A stretch of 64,000 bases of DNA from Micromonospora alfalfae (GCF_022230925.1 NZ_JAKKFH010000008.1:496001-560000); one strand, 5' to 3'; counted from the first letter of the stretch, positions 43,657 through 53,022 are shown. Made by a program: numbers and translations. Notes: a model not told the origin generated them from the letters alone.

Positions 43657-45156
43657 ATGGTCGGTGATCTCTTGGGCGACAGATATCAGGTCGAGAGCCG
43701 TCTCGGCGCTGGGGGCATGTCGGTCGTCTGGCGGGCGTGGGACCGCGTCCTCGAACGTGGGGTGGCAGTCAAGGTCCTGGCCGGCGCGCAGGCCGGCGCC
43801 CGAGGCGCACGGCAACGCGTCCAGGCAGAGGCCAGGTCCGCAGCGGGCCTCTGGCATCCGCACGTGACGAGTGTGTACGACTATGGCGAGCACACCGATG
43901 CCGCCGGCCGCCAGGTGTCGTATGTGGTGATGGAACTGCTGCCCGGCCAGACCCTGTCCCAACGACTTGCCGCCGGTCCGCTGCCGCCGGCCACCGCGAT
44001 GCGGACGTGCGCGCAGGTCGCCGAGGCGCTCGCCGCCGCGCACGAACGTCAGCTGGTGCACCGCGACATCAAGCCGTCCAACGTGATGCTGACGCCGGCC
44101 GGTGTGAAGGTGGTCGATTTCGGTATCGCCACCACTGTCGGTCGGCCGGAGCTGGAGGCGGACGGACAGCTGTTGGGTACCGCGGCCTACCTCGCGCCCG
44201 AACGGCTCGCCGGTGGCACCGTCCTGCCTGCCTCCGACGTCTACGCGCTCGGACTCTTGCTGTACCGAACGCTGACCAATGAGCTGCCTTGGTCGGCGGA
44301 GACTCCCACGCAGATGTTGACTGCTCACGTGTACGTCGATCCGGCACCGCTGCCTGATATCGAGGGAGTGTCGCCGGAGGTTCACCGCCTCCTCGACCGT
44401 TGCCTCGCCAGGGATCCCGCGGATCGGCCGGACGCGGCGGAGGTGGCCACGGCCCTGCACGGTCTGACCGAGGACGCCGAGCGGCGGGTGAAACAGGCGG
44501 CCCAGCCGGCATCCGTCTCGCCCGTGTCTGCCCCGACTACCGCCGGTCCCTCTCCCGGTCGGCGTCGCCGCATCCCGAACGCGGTGTTGATCCCCGTTCT
44601 CCTGGCGACGGCAGGGATCATTTCGCTTGTGCTCCCCCAGTTCGTACCTGCCGATGGCAGATCGGGCGAAGTCGCCACACGTGACGGTGCCACCCCGCCC
44701 GACGCCGCCTTCGATGTGACTGTCACTGAGGTGCCTGCTCCCCGGCAGACGTCCGGGCGGCCCGCACCGGTCTCACTACCGAGCCGCACGGTGATCGTTC
44801 CGGCTGGGCCGGCTGAAGCGACCGCTCGAGCCGGTTCCTCGGCTGGCCCTGGCCCTGCAACGTCACCCAGTGCCGAGGATCTGACGGGACCGTCCAGTGC
44901 CGCGCCGGCGCCGACCTCCCCGAAGCCAGGTACGCCCCTTCGGGCACTCGGTGGTGTGGTGACCGTGCTCTGCACCGGCGATCAGATTCGCGTTCTGGAC
45001 GTCGCTCCTGCCACCGGCTACCGCCTCAAGGACTACAACTCCGGGCCCGTCAAGGAGATCCAGGTGGTGCTGCTGTCCGCAGGCAACAAGAGCGAGATCA
45101 AGGCGCGGTGCGAGGACGGCACGCCATTGCCGAAGATAAGGGAGAGCCGCCAGTGA
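43657..45156 (+). CDS. Membrane Ser/Thr protein kinase with extracellular tail
   Basis: The 499-residue protein has an N-terminal protein-kinase domain (about 8-270): glycine loop LGAGGMSVVWRAW, the VAVKVL lysine, catalytic loop LVHRDIKPSNVML and the DFG in VKVVDFGIA. The APE-like segment is LAPERLAGG. A linker is followed by one membrane span (LIPVLLATAGIISLVLPQF, about 306-328) and a Pro/Ser/Ala-rich outer tail ending in a small cysteine-bearing domain (VVTVLCTGDQIRVLD). This is the PknA/PknB-like topology of actinomycetes. The ATG at 43657 (or the GTG one codon before) has no clear RBS. It is separated from the upstream operon by a terminator and converges on the desaturase gene. Confidence 0.91.
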   Translation: MVGDLLGDRYQVESRLGAGGMSVVWRAWDRVLERGVAVKVLAGAQAGARGARQRVQAEARSAAGLWHPHVTSVYDYGEHTDAAGRQVSYVVMELLPGQTLSQRLAAGPLPPATAMRTCAQVAEALAAAHERQLVHRDIKPSNVMLTPAGVKVVDFGIATTVGRPELEADGQLLGTAAYLAPERLAGGTVLPASDVYALGLLLYRTLTNELPWSAETPTQMLTAHVYVDPAPLPDIEGVSPEVHRLLDRCLARDPADRPDAAEVATALHGLTEDAERRVKQAAQPASVSPVSAPTTAGPSPGRRRRIPNAVLIPVLLATAGIISLVLPQFVPADGRSGEVATRDGATPPDAAFDVTVTEVPAPRQTSGRPAPVSLPSRTVIVPAGPAEATARAGSSAGPGPATSPSAEDLTGPSSAAPAPTSPKPGTPLRALGGVVTVLCTGDQIRVLDVAPATGYRLKDYNSGPVKEIQVVLLSAGNKSEIKARCEDGTPLPKIRESRQ

Positions 45157-45205
45157 GCGGATGACGTACGCAGATCGTCATGATCCAGAGTGCGTGCGGC
45201 CGGTT

Positions 45206-46243
45206 TCAGTCGTTGTCGGGTCGGCCCGATCCGGCCCCCACTGTCCGCAGGTGTGCCAGCCCCTGGGCCCAGGACTGGATCAGGGTGGTTTCGTGGTACG
45301 CGATGCCATGTTCGGCGCAGAACTGGCGGACCAGTGGCTGGGCGTGGCGCAGGTTCGGCCGGGGCATGCTGGGAAAAAGGTGATGTTCGATCTGGTAGTT
45401 GAGCCCACCGAGCAGTGCGTCGAGGAGGCGACCCCCGCGCACATTGCGAGAGGTGAGGACCTGACGGCGTAGGTAGTCGATGTCATCGGTCCCGGTCAGG
45501 ATCGGCATCCCCTTGTGGTTCGGGGCGAAGGAGCTGCCCAGGTAGAGGCCGAAGAGTGCCTGATTGACCAGGATGAACACGATCGCCTGCGGAACGCTCA
45601 GGACCAGGAACACGACAGTGAGGTAGCCGGCGGAGTGCAGGAGGAGCAGTCCGGCCTCCGCTCGTCGGCGTCGGAGACCGCTGCGGAAGAGGACCGCCCG
45701 GACGCTGGCGGCGTGCAGATGCAGACCCTCCACCATCAGCAGGGGGAAGAACAGCGCCGCTTGATGCCGAACGAACAGCGCGCGCAGGCCGCGCTGCGTC
45801 GCGGCCTGACCGGGGGTGAAGGACAGCGGCGCCACCACGAGGTCGGGGTCGCGGCCCTCGGTGTTGGGATGTGCGTGGTGGCGATTGTGCTTGTCGACCC
45901 ACCAGCCGTAACTGATCCCGTTCACCAGGTTTGCACAGACATAGCCGATCACGTCGTTCGCCCGGCGGGATCGAAGGATCTGCCGATGCCCGGCGTCGTG
46001 TCCGAGAAAGGCCAGCTGCCCGAACAGCATTGCGACGCCAGCGGCGGTCGCCGTCTGCCACCACGAGGACCCGAGGCGGACGAACACGACGCCCATCAAC
46101 GCGAGACCGACAAACACCACTGTCACCCGCGCCGCGTAGCGGCGGGGGTGCCGGTCGAGGAGACCCGCGCCTCGGACCAGGCGGGACAGATCGGCGTAAT
46201 CACTGCCCCGGTCACTGCGAGCACCAAGATCTGTTTCACTCAC
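45206..46243 (-). CDS. Membrane fatty-acid desaturase (acyl-lipid type)
   Basis: The 345-residue membrane protein has the three histidine boxes of membrane desaturases: FLGHDAGHR, KHNRHHAHPN and LNYQIEHHLFPSMP. The final QxxHH box with a Q-type first residue is typical of the delta-6-like front-end family, though bacterial members differ in position. Two pairs of membrane spans flank the boxes. The GTG at 46243 has GAGGAG seven bases upstream and is preferred over the GTG at 46252. It needs di-iron and an electron donor such as ferredoxin; the double-bond position cannot be predicted. The gene converges on the kinase with 49 bases between stops. Confidence 0.91.
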   Translation of the reverse strand: MSETDLGARSDRGSDYADLSRLVRGAGLLDRHPRRYAARVTVVFVGLALMGVVFVRLGSSWWQTATAAGVAMLFGQLAFLGHDAGHRQILRSRRANDVIGYVCANLVNGISYGWWVDKHNRHHAHPNTEGRDPDLVVAPLSFTPGQAATQRGLRALFVRHQAALFFPLLMVEGLHLHAASVRAVLFRSGLRRRRAEAGLLLLHSAGYLTVVFLVLSVPQAIVFILVNQALFGLYLGSSFAPNHKGMPILTGTDDIDYLRRQVLTSRNVRGGRLLDALLGGLNYQIEHHLFPSMPRPNLRHAQPLVRQFCAEHGIAYHETTLIQSWAQGLAHLRTVGAGSGRPDND

Positions 46244-46516
46244 CGTCGCCACTCCTCGTCAGCCACGCCAATCAGCTCCACTGACCCCGCCGTCAGTCGT
46301 GACCGGGGCACGTAGTGCATGCGTGGTCCTGCAGAAATCGATGAACGAACCGCCGCTGATGGCTTCAGTCTTTCGCAAAGCCGCCTCTCGCACGCCGAAA
46401 CCATCCCACCATGCGCCGCACGTGAGTGCGACTCGCTTCATGGATGCCTGACGACCAGTCGCAGCCCGTACGTGACTGCGCACAGCGGGAACACCACGAT
46501 CCCGACAGGATCAGGC

Positions 46517-47428
46517 TCAGGGCAGCGCAGTGACGAGTTCTGCTGGCGGAGTGCGGAGTTGGGTGTCCTTGCTGGGCGGTGTGCCGAACATGCGGCGGTA
46601 TTCACGGCTGAACTGGGAGGGGCTGTCGTAGCCGACGCTGAGGCCCACACCGGTGATGTCTGAGGGGTGGCTGGCGAGCAGGAGCCGGGCTTCTTGCAGG
46701 CGGATGCGTTTTTGGAACTGGATGGGGCTCATTCCGGTGACTGTCTGGAAGTTGCGGTGGAACGCGGACACGCTCATGCCGGCGATTTCCGCCAGGTCCT
46801 CCACCCGGAAGGCGGTGGCGTAGTTCTCCCGGATCTGACGTACGGCGCGGTTGATGTGGGCCAGTCCACTGTCGGCGAGACCGAGCTGGCGGATGGCGGC
46901 TCCCTGCTCACCTCGCAGGAGATGCCAGAGGATTTCCCGCTTGACCATGGGAGCGAGGATCTTGCGGTCCGCGGGCTGCTCCAGCAGTCGCAGGAGGCGC
47001 ACGATGGCGTCCAGCAGTGTGGGCGAGGCCGTGGAGACGGCAATGCCTGGCGATGCCGTGCGTGGGGTGGCCGGCAGGTCTCGGGGGTCGGCTTCCAGGA
47101 GGAGTTCAGCAAGCGCTGAGGGAGCGAGAGTCATGCCGAAGCCGAGGGTGGGCTGCCCGGTGTCCAGGACATGGCCGGTGACGGGGAGGTCGGCAGAGGC
47201 GATCAGATACTCACCGGGCCCATACTCGTAGAGGTGCTCGCCCAGGGCGAGGCGTTTGCCGCCCTGGGCGATGACTGCGAGCACGGTCCCGGACATCCCG
47301 GCCGCCGACGCGTTCGGATGGTTGAACTTGCATACCCTGATGCCCTCGATCGACGTACTCATGTCGGGCCGCGCATGCCGGTTGAGAAGCTCACGCATTT
47401 CGTCCAGGGCAGACATGAGTCTATTCAT
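46517..47428 (-). CDS. AraC-family regulator (YqhC-like, AraC_N cupin)
   Basis: The 303-residue protein has an N-terminal AraC_N-type sensor domain (about 10-170, with VLAVIAQGGKRLALGEHLYEYGPG) and a C-terminal double HTH (VEDLAEIAGMSVSAFHRNFQ, then GYDSPSQFSREYRRMFG). This is the layout of YqhC-type regulators, which often control aldehyde- or ketone-reducing enzymes. The SDR gene lies 141 bases upstream on the same strand, with a clustered AGGAT array beyond it, so the pair is a likely regulator-target unit. ATG 47428 has GGAGG upstream. The effector is unknown. Confidence 0.9.
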   Translation of the reverse strand: MNRLMSALDEMRELLNRHARPDMSTSIEGIRVCKFNHPNASAAGMSGTVLAVIAQGGKRLALGEHLYEYGPGEYLIASADLPVTGHVLDTGQPTLGFGMTLAPSALAELLLEADPRDLPATPRTASPGIAVSTASPTLLDAIVRLLRLLEQPADRKILAPMVKREILWHLLRGEQGAAIRQLGLADSGLAHINRAVRQIRENYATAFRVEDLAEIAGMSVSAFHRNFQTVTGMSPIQFQKRIRLQEARLLLASHPSDITGVGLSVGYDSPSQFSREYRRMFGTPPSKDTQLRTPPAELVTALP

Positions 47429-47568
47429 GCACAAACCTCCACACCGTGGCGTTGACCTGGCAGGATTGAGCACACAGATGTCCCCGCCAGGCAAGGCGGC
47501 TCGTGGGCGGCTGTCCTGGCTCGTCGCGCAACGAGCCGTGGGCGGCGTCGCTCACAGCAGGAGTTGGT

Positions 47569-48327
47569 TCAGAGGTTCTGGCCTCCGGAAACTTCGATGT
47601 CCTGGGCGGTGATCCACCGGCCCTCCTCGGAGACCAACACGGCGATGACCATGCCGATGTCGTCGGGCTCCCCGACGCGGCCGAGAGTGAAGGTCTTCGC
47701 CAGTTCCGGGATGATCTCCGGGTTCCTGCTGAACGCGTCGTCGGCGAAGCGGGTGACGGTGGCTCCCGGTGCGACCGAGTTCACGCGGATGCCGCGGGGA
47801 CCGAACTCCTTGGCCATGTAGCGGGTGATCACCGCCACGGCGCCCTTGAGAGCGGCGTAGACGGAGTATCCCGGCGCGGTCACCTGGGGCAGCGTGGAGT
47901 TGCTGGTCAGGTTGACGATGGCGCCGCCGTCGGCGAGGAGCGGCAGCAGGGCCTGGGTGAGGAAGAAGGGCCCCTTGAACAGGCCGTCCGTGAGCCGGTC
48001 GAATTCCTCCTCGCGGGTGTCCTCGATCATCGCCATGCCGGCGAATCCGGCGTTGTTGACCAGGTGGTCGAAGGAGTGCCGCTGGAAGGTTTCGCGCAGC
48101 ACCTCGGCAACGGTCTCCCGGAAGGTGGCGAATCCCGCCGTATCGGCGAGATCCAGGTGCAGCGCCACGGCAGTGCCGCCCTGCTGCTCGATCCGCGCGA
48201 CGGTGTCCTTGGCGCCCTGTTCGTTGGAGCTGTAGGTCAGGATGACGCCGGTACCGCGCCGGGCGATCTGCAGGGCGGCGCTCTGGCCGATGCCGGAGCT
48301 GGCACCGGTGACGACGGCTACCTTCAT
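47569..48327 (-). CDS. Short-chain dehydrogenase/reductase (SDR)
   Basis: The 252-residue classical SDR begins KVAVVTGASSGIG (NAD(P) binding), has the NNAG motif in HLVNNAGFAG, serine in IVNLTSNSTLP and the YSVYAALKGA active site (YxxxK). The C-terminus GRWITAQDIEVSGGQNL is typical of the FabG-like group. It reduces or oxidises an unknown carbonyl compound. GGAGG precedes the ATG at 48327. It is followed on the same strand by the YqhC-like AraC gene, its probable regulator, and sits beside a repeat-rich promoter region. Confidence 0.92.
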   Translation of the reverse strand: MKVAVVTGASSGIGQSAALQIARRGTGVILTYSSNEQGAKDTVARIEQQGGTAVALHLDLADTAGFATFRETVAEVLRETFQRHSFDHLVNNAGFAGMAMIEDTREEEFDRLTDGLFKGPFFLTQALLPLLADGGAIVNLTSNSTLPQVTAPGYSVYAALKGAVAVITRYMAKEFGPRGIRVNSVAPGATVTRFADDAFSRNPEIIPELAKTFTLGRVGEPDDIGMVIAVLVSEEGRWITAQDIEVSGGQNL

Positions 48328-48646
48328 TGTGTGCCTCCTGGGCCTGAGGATTCGTCGGAATCCGTGGGGAATGTGTCCCTTCCAGGAGACCGCTGTGCCG
48401 GACCCGCGAAAAGAGCGATCCTCTTCGTCTCTTGCCCAATCCTCTCGGATGGGCCGCGTCAGCCGACCCCGCTCCTGCCCGCCGCGCAAGGAGCGTCGAC
48501 CCTTGCCGGACGTGCCCGGCCCGTCGTTGTGCTACGCGTGAGCAGGATCGTGCAAGGATCCGCCAGGATGCCCCTAGCAGCCCTCCCGGCGTGAGGTTTG
48601 ACTTGCCCCAAAAGCCATTCCGTCAGGACGAGTGAGGCAGCCGACC
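48328..48646. promoter_or_regulatory. AGGAT repeat array in the SDR/oxidoreductase intergenic region
   Basis: The 319 bases contain no gene. AGGAT occurs on the plus strand at 48347, 48544, 48555 and 48565 (steps of 11 and 10 bases), and on the minus strand at 48422 and 48443 (21 bases, two turns). This helical phasing and the enrichment over GC-rich expectation suggest a regulator array, plausibly for the AraC protein, controlling the SDR and perhaps the F420-type gene. A further AGGAT lies before the AraC gene at 47462. Confidence 0.55.
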
Positions 48647-49108
48647 ATGACCGACACCACGGACAGAAGCTACGACGTGGGCGCGGTCAGGCGCGCTCTG
48701 GCCATCGGCCCGGGCTCGCCGCGCGAGGCCCGCACCATCGACATCACGACCCTGGGCCGGCGCACCGGCCGCCCGAGGCGCATCGAGATCTGGTTCCACC
48801 ACGTCGACGGCCGCTGGTACCTCAGCGGGATGCCGGTGCCCCGAAGCTGGAACGCCAACCTGTCCGCGCACCCGCACTTCACCGTCCACCTCAAGAACGG
48901 CGTCCGGGCGGACCTGCCGGCCACCGCAGTGCCGGTCGAGGATCCCGCGGTGCGCCATCGCGTACTGTCCGCGGTCGTCGCACTGCAGGACGAGCCCGGT
49001 TTGCGCATGCGCGTCACCCAACGCCAGCGCTTGGAAGACTGGCTCGAGCACAGCCCGCTGATAGAGATCGTCTTCGACGACGAACGGCTGCGCCAGCCGC
49101 TGAGTTGA
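48647..49108 (+). CDS. Deazaflavin (F420)-dependent nitroreductase-family protein
   Basis: The 153-residue protein matches the DUF385/Ddn family of split-beta-barrel oxidoreductases: TIDITTLGRRTGRPRRIE near the start, WYLSGMPVPRSWNANLSAHP in the middle and the closing WLEHSPLIEIVFD. In mycobacteria and other actinomycetes these bind coenzyme F420 and reduce diverse substrates. The segment LGRRTGRPRR is the phosphate-binding part. ATG 48647 with GAGG about nine bases upstream. It lies downstream of the AGGAT array and may be co-regulated with the divergent SDR. Confidence 0.86.
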   Translation: MTDTTDRSYDVGAVRRALAIGPGSPREARTIDITTLGRRTGRPRRIEIWFHHVDGRWYLSGMPVPRSWNANLSAHPHFTVHLKNGVRADLPATAVPVEDPAVRHRVLSAVVALQDEPGLRMRVTQRQRLEDWLEHSPLIEIVFDDERLRQPLS

Positions 49109-49756
49109 CCACACCGGACGACATGGAGCGGCAGTCTGCGCGCTACTGCTGGCCGCCGCCACCCTCGCCTGCGCCACGACACCCGAGGGCTCTGGGCCCT
49201 GACGGCTGTCCTCAGCCGGGGGATTTCCAGGCAGACGGTCAGGAAGTGCGGAACGACGCCGGCTCGGTCAGGCCGATGCCCTTGCAGTCCCATCGGGTGC
49301 CCTGGTCGTGGACCCAGCCTGGTCCGACAAGGCGTGACGAGATGCGACCAGTGATACGGCAGGTCAATTCCGTTGGAAGTGATGGACTCGTTCGCGAAGT
49401 TGTTGAGCATCGCCAACGAAAACAATGTCTCCTACACAGAGCTCTGCACCTAGGCCAGGGACATGGCCCTCTCCGACGCTGATGACAACTCGGTGCCACC
49501 CGTCCCGGTGGACGGATCAGCGGATACCGTTACCACCGACACCTGGGCGACGTCAGATCAGGGTCCTCCGGACGGCAGAGCGGTCAGGTCAGGAGCCTGG
49601 AAGTACCGTGGAGAACGCCGAGGTCTTCGGACGGAAGGTGCAGGAACCCCCATTTTCGAAAGCCTCGACCCTGGTCGACAACCGGACTCGCCCCACCTCC
49701 CGCCCCCATTCGCGACGGGCTTGACACCGCAGGGGGCCAGGGGTTGACTTGCGGCT
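49109..49756. other. Gene-poor stretch with possible coding remnants
   Basis: No frame in these 648 bases has both a good start and a recognisable domain. On the plus strand 49382-49453 reads as a short, protein-like end (MDSFAKLLSIANENNVSYT) with no open frame upstream, and a minus-strand tail lies at 49239-49320. Both could be fragments of decayed genes. I see no repeat, tRNA or phage site. Confidence 0.4.
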
Positions 49757-50191
49757 ATGGACCCGGCATCAGCTGAAGGCCAAGAATCGTCTGTCCGGGC
49801 GAGTGTGGCTGACCGACAGATTGTCGCTCCACGGTGGTACTACGCGGTAATCGGAGTAATCGCAGGTGCCGCAACTGCGGCAAGCGGTCTTCTGTCGCAG
49901 CAGATCGCGGGCCCCTTTCTCGTCATCGCGGCCCTATCCGTGGCAGTGACTAGCCGTATCGCGGCGAAAGTCTCGGGAACTCGTCTGCCTATTCCAGCCA
50001 GCGCCGCCGGCGTTGGTTATCTGGTCGCCCTCGCCGTCGTGTTGATCGGGTCCCTGATCGTGGTATGGACCGTAGTGCGCCCTGACGGCCCTTCCTGGCT
50101 CGCCTGGATGCTTGGCACTCTCGTGTTCGCGGTCGTACTCAGCGGCACGTGGGTGGCGAAGACGGAGCGTGCGGCGCAGCAATCGGCGTAG
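49757..50191 (+). CDS. Small four-TM membrane protein of unknown function
   Basis: The 144-residue protein has a soluble Ser-rich start and about four hydrophobic spans (YYAVIGVIAGAATAASGLL, FLVIAALSVAVTS, VGYLVALAVVLIGSLIVV, MLGTLVFAVVLSGTW) with a basic/acidic C-terminus. It resembles small DUF-type actinomycete membrane proteins, but I do not recognise a family. Its codon use is slightly less GC-rich than that of its neighbours. It stands alone after a gene-poor stretch. The 230 bases downstream contain only a possible 29-residue remnant of another membrane protein (50319-50408). Confidence 0.6.
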   Translation: MDPASAEGQESSVRASVADRQIVAPRWYYAVIGVIAGAATAASGLLSQQIAGPFLVIAALSVAVTSRIAAKVSGTRLPIPASAAGVGYLVALAVVLIGSLIVVWTVVRPDGPSWLAWMLGTLVFAVVLSGTWVAKTERAAQQSA

Positions 50192-50420
50192 GCGTCGCTG
50201 ACAGCCGCCGAGACGACCCGGGCGGGCGGCGCTCCTGCTCGATCACCGCTCGATTGGTATCGCTGCTGGGCGTATCGCCAGCTACGGTGCGGCTCCTTCG
50301 AATCCCTACGGCACCTAGCGGGCTCCTGATGGGTTGGGCGGGACAGCGGCACCGCTGCTGGCGGCGGTAGCGGTCACGATGGTCGGCCTGGCGCTGGTCC
50401 AGGCGTAGTGGAGACGAAGG

Positions 50421-50984
50421 TCAACGAGGGGTGATCAGTGGTGCGAAATCGGCGCGAGTGAGGGGCTGGTCGGACAGCGAACCGTCGGCGCGAGGCACTC
50501 TGAGAGGTCGGCCATCACGGGAGAACGTGACGGTGGTGACGTCGTCGCGGCTGGTAAGAGTGCAGACGATCTGCCCGAAGGCGAGGACCTCGTCGCTGCG
50601 GCCGGCGTCGTCGCCGGGTTTGTCGACCACAATGCGGGCCTGGGTGCCGGTCAGTGTGACACCAGCGGCGTTGACCGCTCCCGGCAGCGCGCTGGTCAAG
50701 TCGGTGTCGCGTTCGGCCGCGGTGGGTCCGACCAGCAGATGCCGCAGTTGATCCTCGATCGTTGGCGGTCGGTCGACGCGCCGGACGAAAGAGATGATGC
50801 GGTTGTCGCGGACGAAGCAGAGCGTCTCGGCGGCAGGGCCGACTGGTGCGCTGGTGTCGGCGGGCGCGGAGCTCTGGAATGGTCCTTTCGGTGCCTGCAC
50901 CACCCGGGGGGCATCATCGGTGGGAATGCTGCAGCCGGTCAGCAGCACGGCAAACGCCAGCACGACGAAATGACGATGGTTCAT
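50421..50984 (-). CDS. GerMN-domain lipoprotein of the two-component operon
   Basis: The 187-residue protein has a lipoprotein signal (VVLAFAVLLTGC lipobox) and one GerMN domain (about 65-185, ETLCFVRDNRIISFVRRVDR through ADFAPLITP). In actinomycetes GerMN lipoproteins (for example LpqB with MtrAB, or CseA with CseBC) sit next to two-component systems and modulate the sensor from outside. Here the ATG overlaps the kinase stop by four bases, completing a three-gene unit. At 187 residues it lacks the beta-propeller of LpqB, so it is more like the small CseA-type lipoproteins. Confidence 0.85.
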   Translation of the reverse strand: MNHRHFVVLAFAVLLTGCSIPTDDAPRVVQAPKGPFQSSAPADTSAPVGPAAETLCFVRDNRIISFVRRVDRPPTIEDQLRHLLVGPTAAERDTDLTSALPGAVNAAGVTLTGTQARIVVDKPGDDAGRSDEVLAFGQIVCTLTSRDDVTTVTFSRDGRPLRVPRADGSLSDQPLTRADFAPLITPR

Positions 50985-52336
50985 GGCAGGCTCTCCGGCA
51001 GAGTGACACGGAAGCAGGCGCCTCCGCCGGACCGGTCACCGACGGTGACGTGTCCGGCGTGTGCTGCGGCGTGCTGTGCGACCAGCGCGAGTCCGAGCCC
51101 TGTGCCGTCGTTTGTGCCGCGGGTGTGAGCTGCTCGTCCCCGGACGAAACGGTCGAAGATCGCCTCGCGGTCCTCGACGGGCACACCGGGTCCGTCGTCC
51201 TCGACTTCGATGATGCCGGCGCTACCGTCGCGGCCCAGCCGGACGCCTGCAGGACCGCCTCCGTAGGTCACCGCGTTGTCGAGCAGGTTCGCTAGGACCT
51301 GTGCGACACGGCGTCGCTCGACCAGCCACGTCGCCGGCACGTCGGGTGCGAGATGGACGAGCGCCGTGGGCAGGTCGAGGGCGCGGCAGGCATCGCGGGC
51401 CAGCGCGACGACGTCCACGGAGGCCCGGTGGGCGGGCTGGTCACTGCGGGCCAGGTCGATCAGGTCGTTGACGAGCCGCTGGAAACGGTCGATCTCGTCG
51501 GCGACGAGCCCGGCCGCGATGGCGGTTCGTTCGTCCTGGTGTTCCCGACGACGTGCCAGCACGCTGGCCGCCGCGGCGAGGGTCTGCAGTGGCGAGCGCA
51601 GCTCGTGGCTGACGTCGGCGGCGAAGCGCCGGTCCCGCTCGATGCGATGCGCCAGCCGGTCGACCATCTGGTTGAACGACGAGGACAACCGGGTCAGGTC
51701 GGGGTCGGTGGTCTTGTCGAGGCGGGCGGTGAAGTCACCGGCGGCGATCTTTCCAGCCGCGTCGGCGACCGCCGTCAGCGGCCGTAGCCCGTGCCGGGTG
51801 GCGTACCAGCCGAGCGCCGCGCCGGAGCCGGCGACCATGATCGCGACGGTGGTCAGCGCGAGCGCCAGAACCTGGAACGTCTGTTCCAGCTCCCGGAGCG
51901 AGTTGACCTCGAAGTACGTCGCCGACGCCGACAGGGGCACTCCGACGACCAGGACAGATTGGCCGTCGACACGTACCCGCTGCACTGCGGGCTCACCGGC
52001 CCCGACGACCCGACGCAGCTCAACCGGGATGGCAGCGGTGGTGGTGGGGTCGGCGGTACGGGCATACCACTCGCCGTTCAGGTGCAGCACCGGCCGCCGA
52101 CTCCCGCCCGTGTCCAGCGACCGAAGCACCTCCACCACATCGGGGGTGTCGGTGTCGAGCCCGGCACGAACGACGGTAGCGTCGAAGTAGGCGGCGCGCA
52201 GGGCGGTGCGTTCCCGCTCGTCGAGTAGGGACCGGCGGGTCAACTCGTAGGAGACCAGGGCCATCGACGCTGAGAGCAGGAGCGCGCCGACGGCGAACGC
52301 GACAGTGACCCGGGTACGCAGTCCGAGGCGTCTCAT
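50981..52336 (-). CDS. Sensor histidine kinase (CseC/MtrB-like)
   Basis: The 451-residue kinase has two membrane spans (about 9-29 and 158-180) around an extracytoplasmic sensor of some 130 residues, then a HAMP region (GLRPLTAVADAAGKIAAGDF), the dimerisation H-box with the phospho-histidine in FAADVSHELRSPLQTL (about 240), and the ATPase domain (N box VLANLLDNAVTYGG, G1 DDGPGVP, G2 GTGLGLALV). The ATG overlaps the response regulator stop (ATGA), and its stop overlaps the GerMN lipoprotein start. The layout is that of envelope-stress systems such as CseBC and MtrAB; the signal is unknown. Confidence 0.92.
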   Translation of the reverse strand: MRRLGLRTRVTVAFAVGALLLSASMALVSYELTRRSLLDERERTALRAAYFDATVVRAGLDTDTPDVVEVLRSLDTGGSRRPVLHLNGEWYARTADPTTTAAIPVELRRVVGAGEPAVQRVRVDGQSVLVVGVPLSASATYFEVNSLRELEQTFQVLALALTTVAIMVAGSGAALGWYATRHGLRPLTAVADAAGKIAAGDFTARLDKTTDPDLTRLSSSFNQMVDRLAHRIERDRRFAADVSHELRSPLQTLAAAASVLARRREHQDERTAIAAGLVADEIDRFQRLVNDLIDLARSDQPAHRASVDVVALARDACRALDLPTALVHLAPDVPATWLVERRRVAQVLANLLDNAVTYGGGPAGVRLGRDGSAGIIEVEDDGPGVPVEDREAIFDRFVRGRAAHTRGTNDGTGLGLALVAQHAAAHAGHVTVGDRSGGGACFRVTLPESLP

Positions 52337-53022
52337 CGTTGCAGCTTGTAGCCCAGGCCCCGCAGGGTGACCAGGTGCCGCGGGTTCGCCGGGTCTGACT
52401 CGATCTTCTGCCGCAGGCGGCCGACGTGCACATCGACGAGCCGTTCGTCGCCGCTGTCGTACCCCCAGACCCGTTCGAGCAGTTGCTGGCGGGACAGCAC
52501 CCGACCGGCGTGCTCGGCCAGCTCGCACAGCAGCCGGAATTCGGTGCGGGTGACCGGTACGGGTTGTCCGGCTCGGCGCACCTCTCCCCCGTCCGGGCTG
52601 ATCTCCAGCTCGCCGACCACGAGCACGGGCACGGGCTCCGGCGACTGCCCCGCGACGCCGGCACGGGCGCGGCGGCGCAGGGCGCGCAGCCGCGCGGTCA
52701 ATTCCTTGATCGCCACCGGTTTGACGACATAGTCGTCGGCGCCGGCTTCAAGAGCGGCGACGATGTCGTGCGTGTCGTCGCGGGCGCTGACCACCACGAT
52801 CGGCACGTCGTCGTCACGGCGCAGCTGCCTGATGCACTCGAAGCCGTCGAGGCCGGGCAGCATCAAGTCGACCAGCACGTAGTCGGCCGGGTCGCGGCGC
52901 TGCACGCGCAGGCCCTCCTCGGCCGTGGCCGCGCCGAGAGCGTCGTAGCCCTCGTCCTCGAGCGCGAGCAACAACGCCAGACGGATTCGGTCGTCGTCCT
53001 CGATCACCAGCACGGCCGTCAT
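52333..53022 (-). CDS. OmpR-family response regulator (CseB/MtrA-like)
   Basis: The 229-residue regulator has a receiver domain (acidic pair EDD near residue 9, phospho-Asp near 52 in VDLMLPGLDG, lysine in YVVKP) and an OmpR winged helix (FRLLCELAEHAGRVLSRQQL, VDVHVGRLRQKIE). It is the first gene of the overlapping RR-HK-GerMN operon. The ATG at 53022 gives the usual N-terminus TAVLVIEDDD; two further starts upstream would add six residues at most. A tandem TGTCAC site 62 bases upstream suggests autoregulation. Confidence 0.93.
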   Translation of the reverse strand: MTAVLVIEDDDRIRLALLLALEDEGYDALGAATAEEGLRVQRRDPADYVLVDLMLPGLDGFECIRQLRRDDDVPIVVVSARDDTHDIVAALEAGADDYVVKPVAIKELTARLRALRRRARAGVAGQSPEPVPVLVVGELEISPDGGEVRRAGQPVPVTRTEFRLLCELAEHAGRVLSRQQLLERVWGYDSGDERLVDVHVGRLRQKIESDPANPRHLVTLRGLGYKLQR

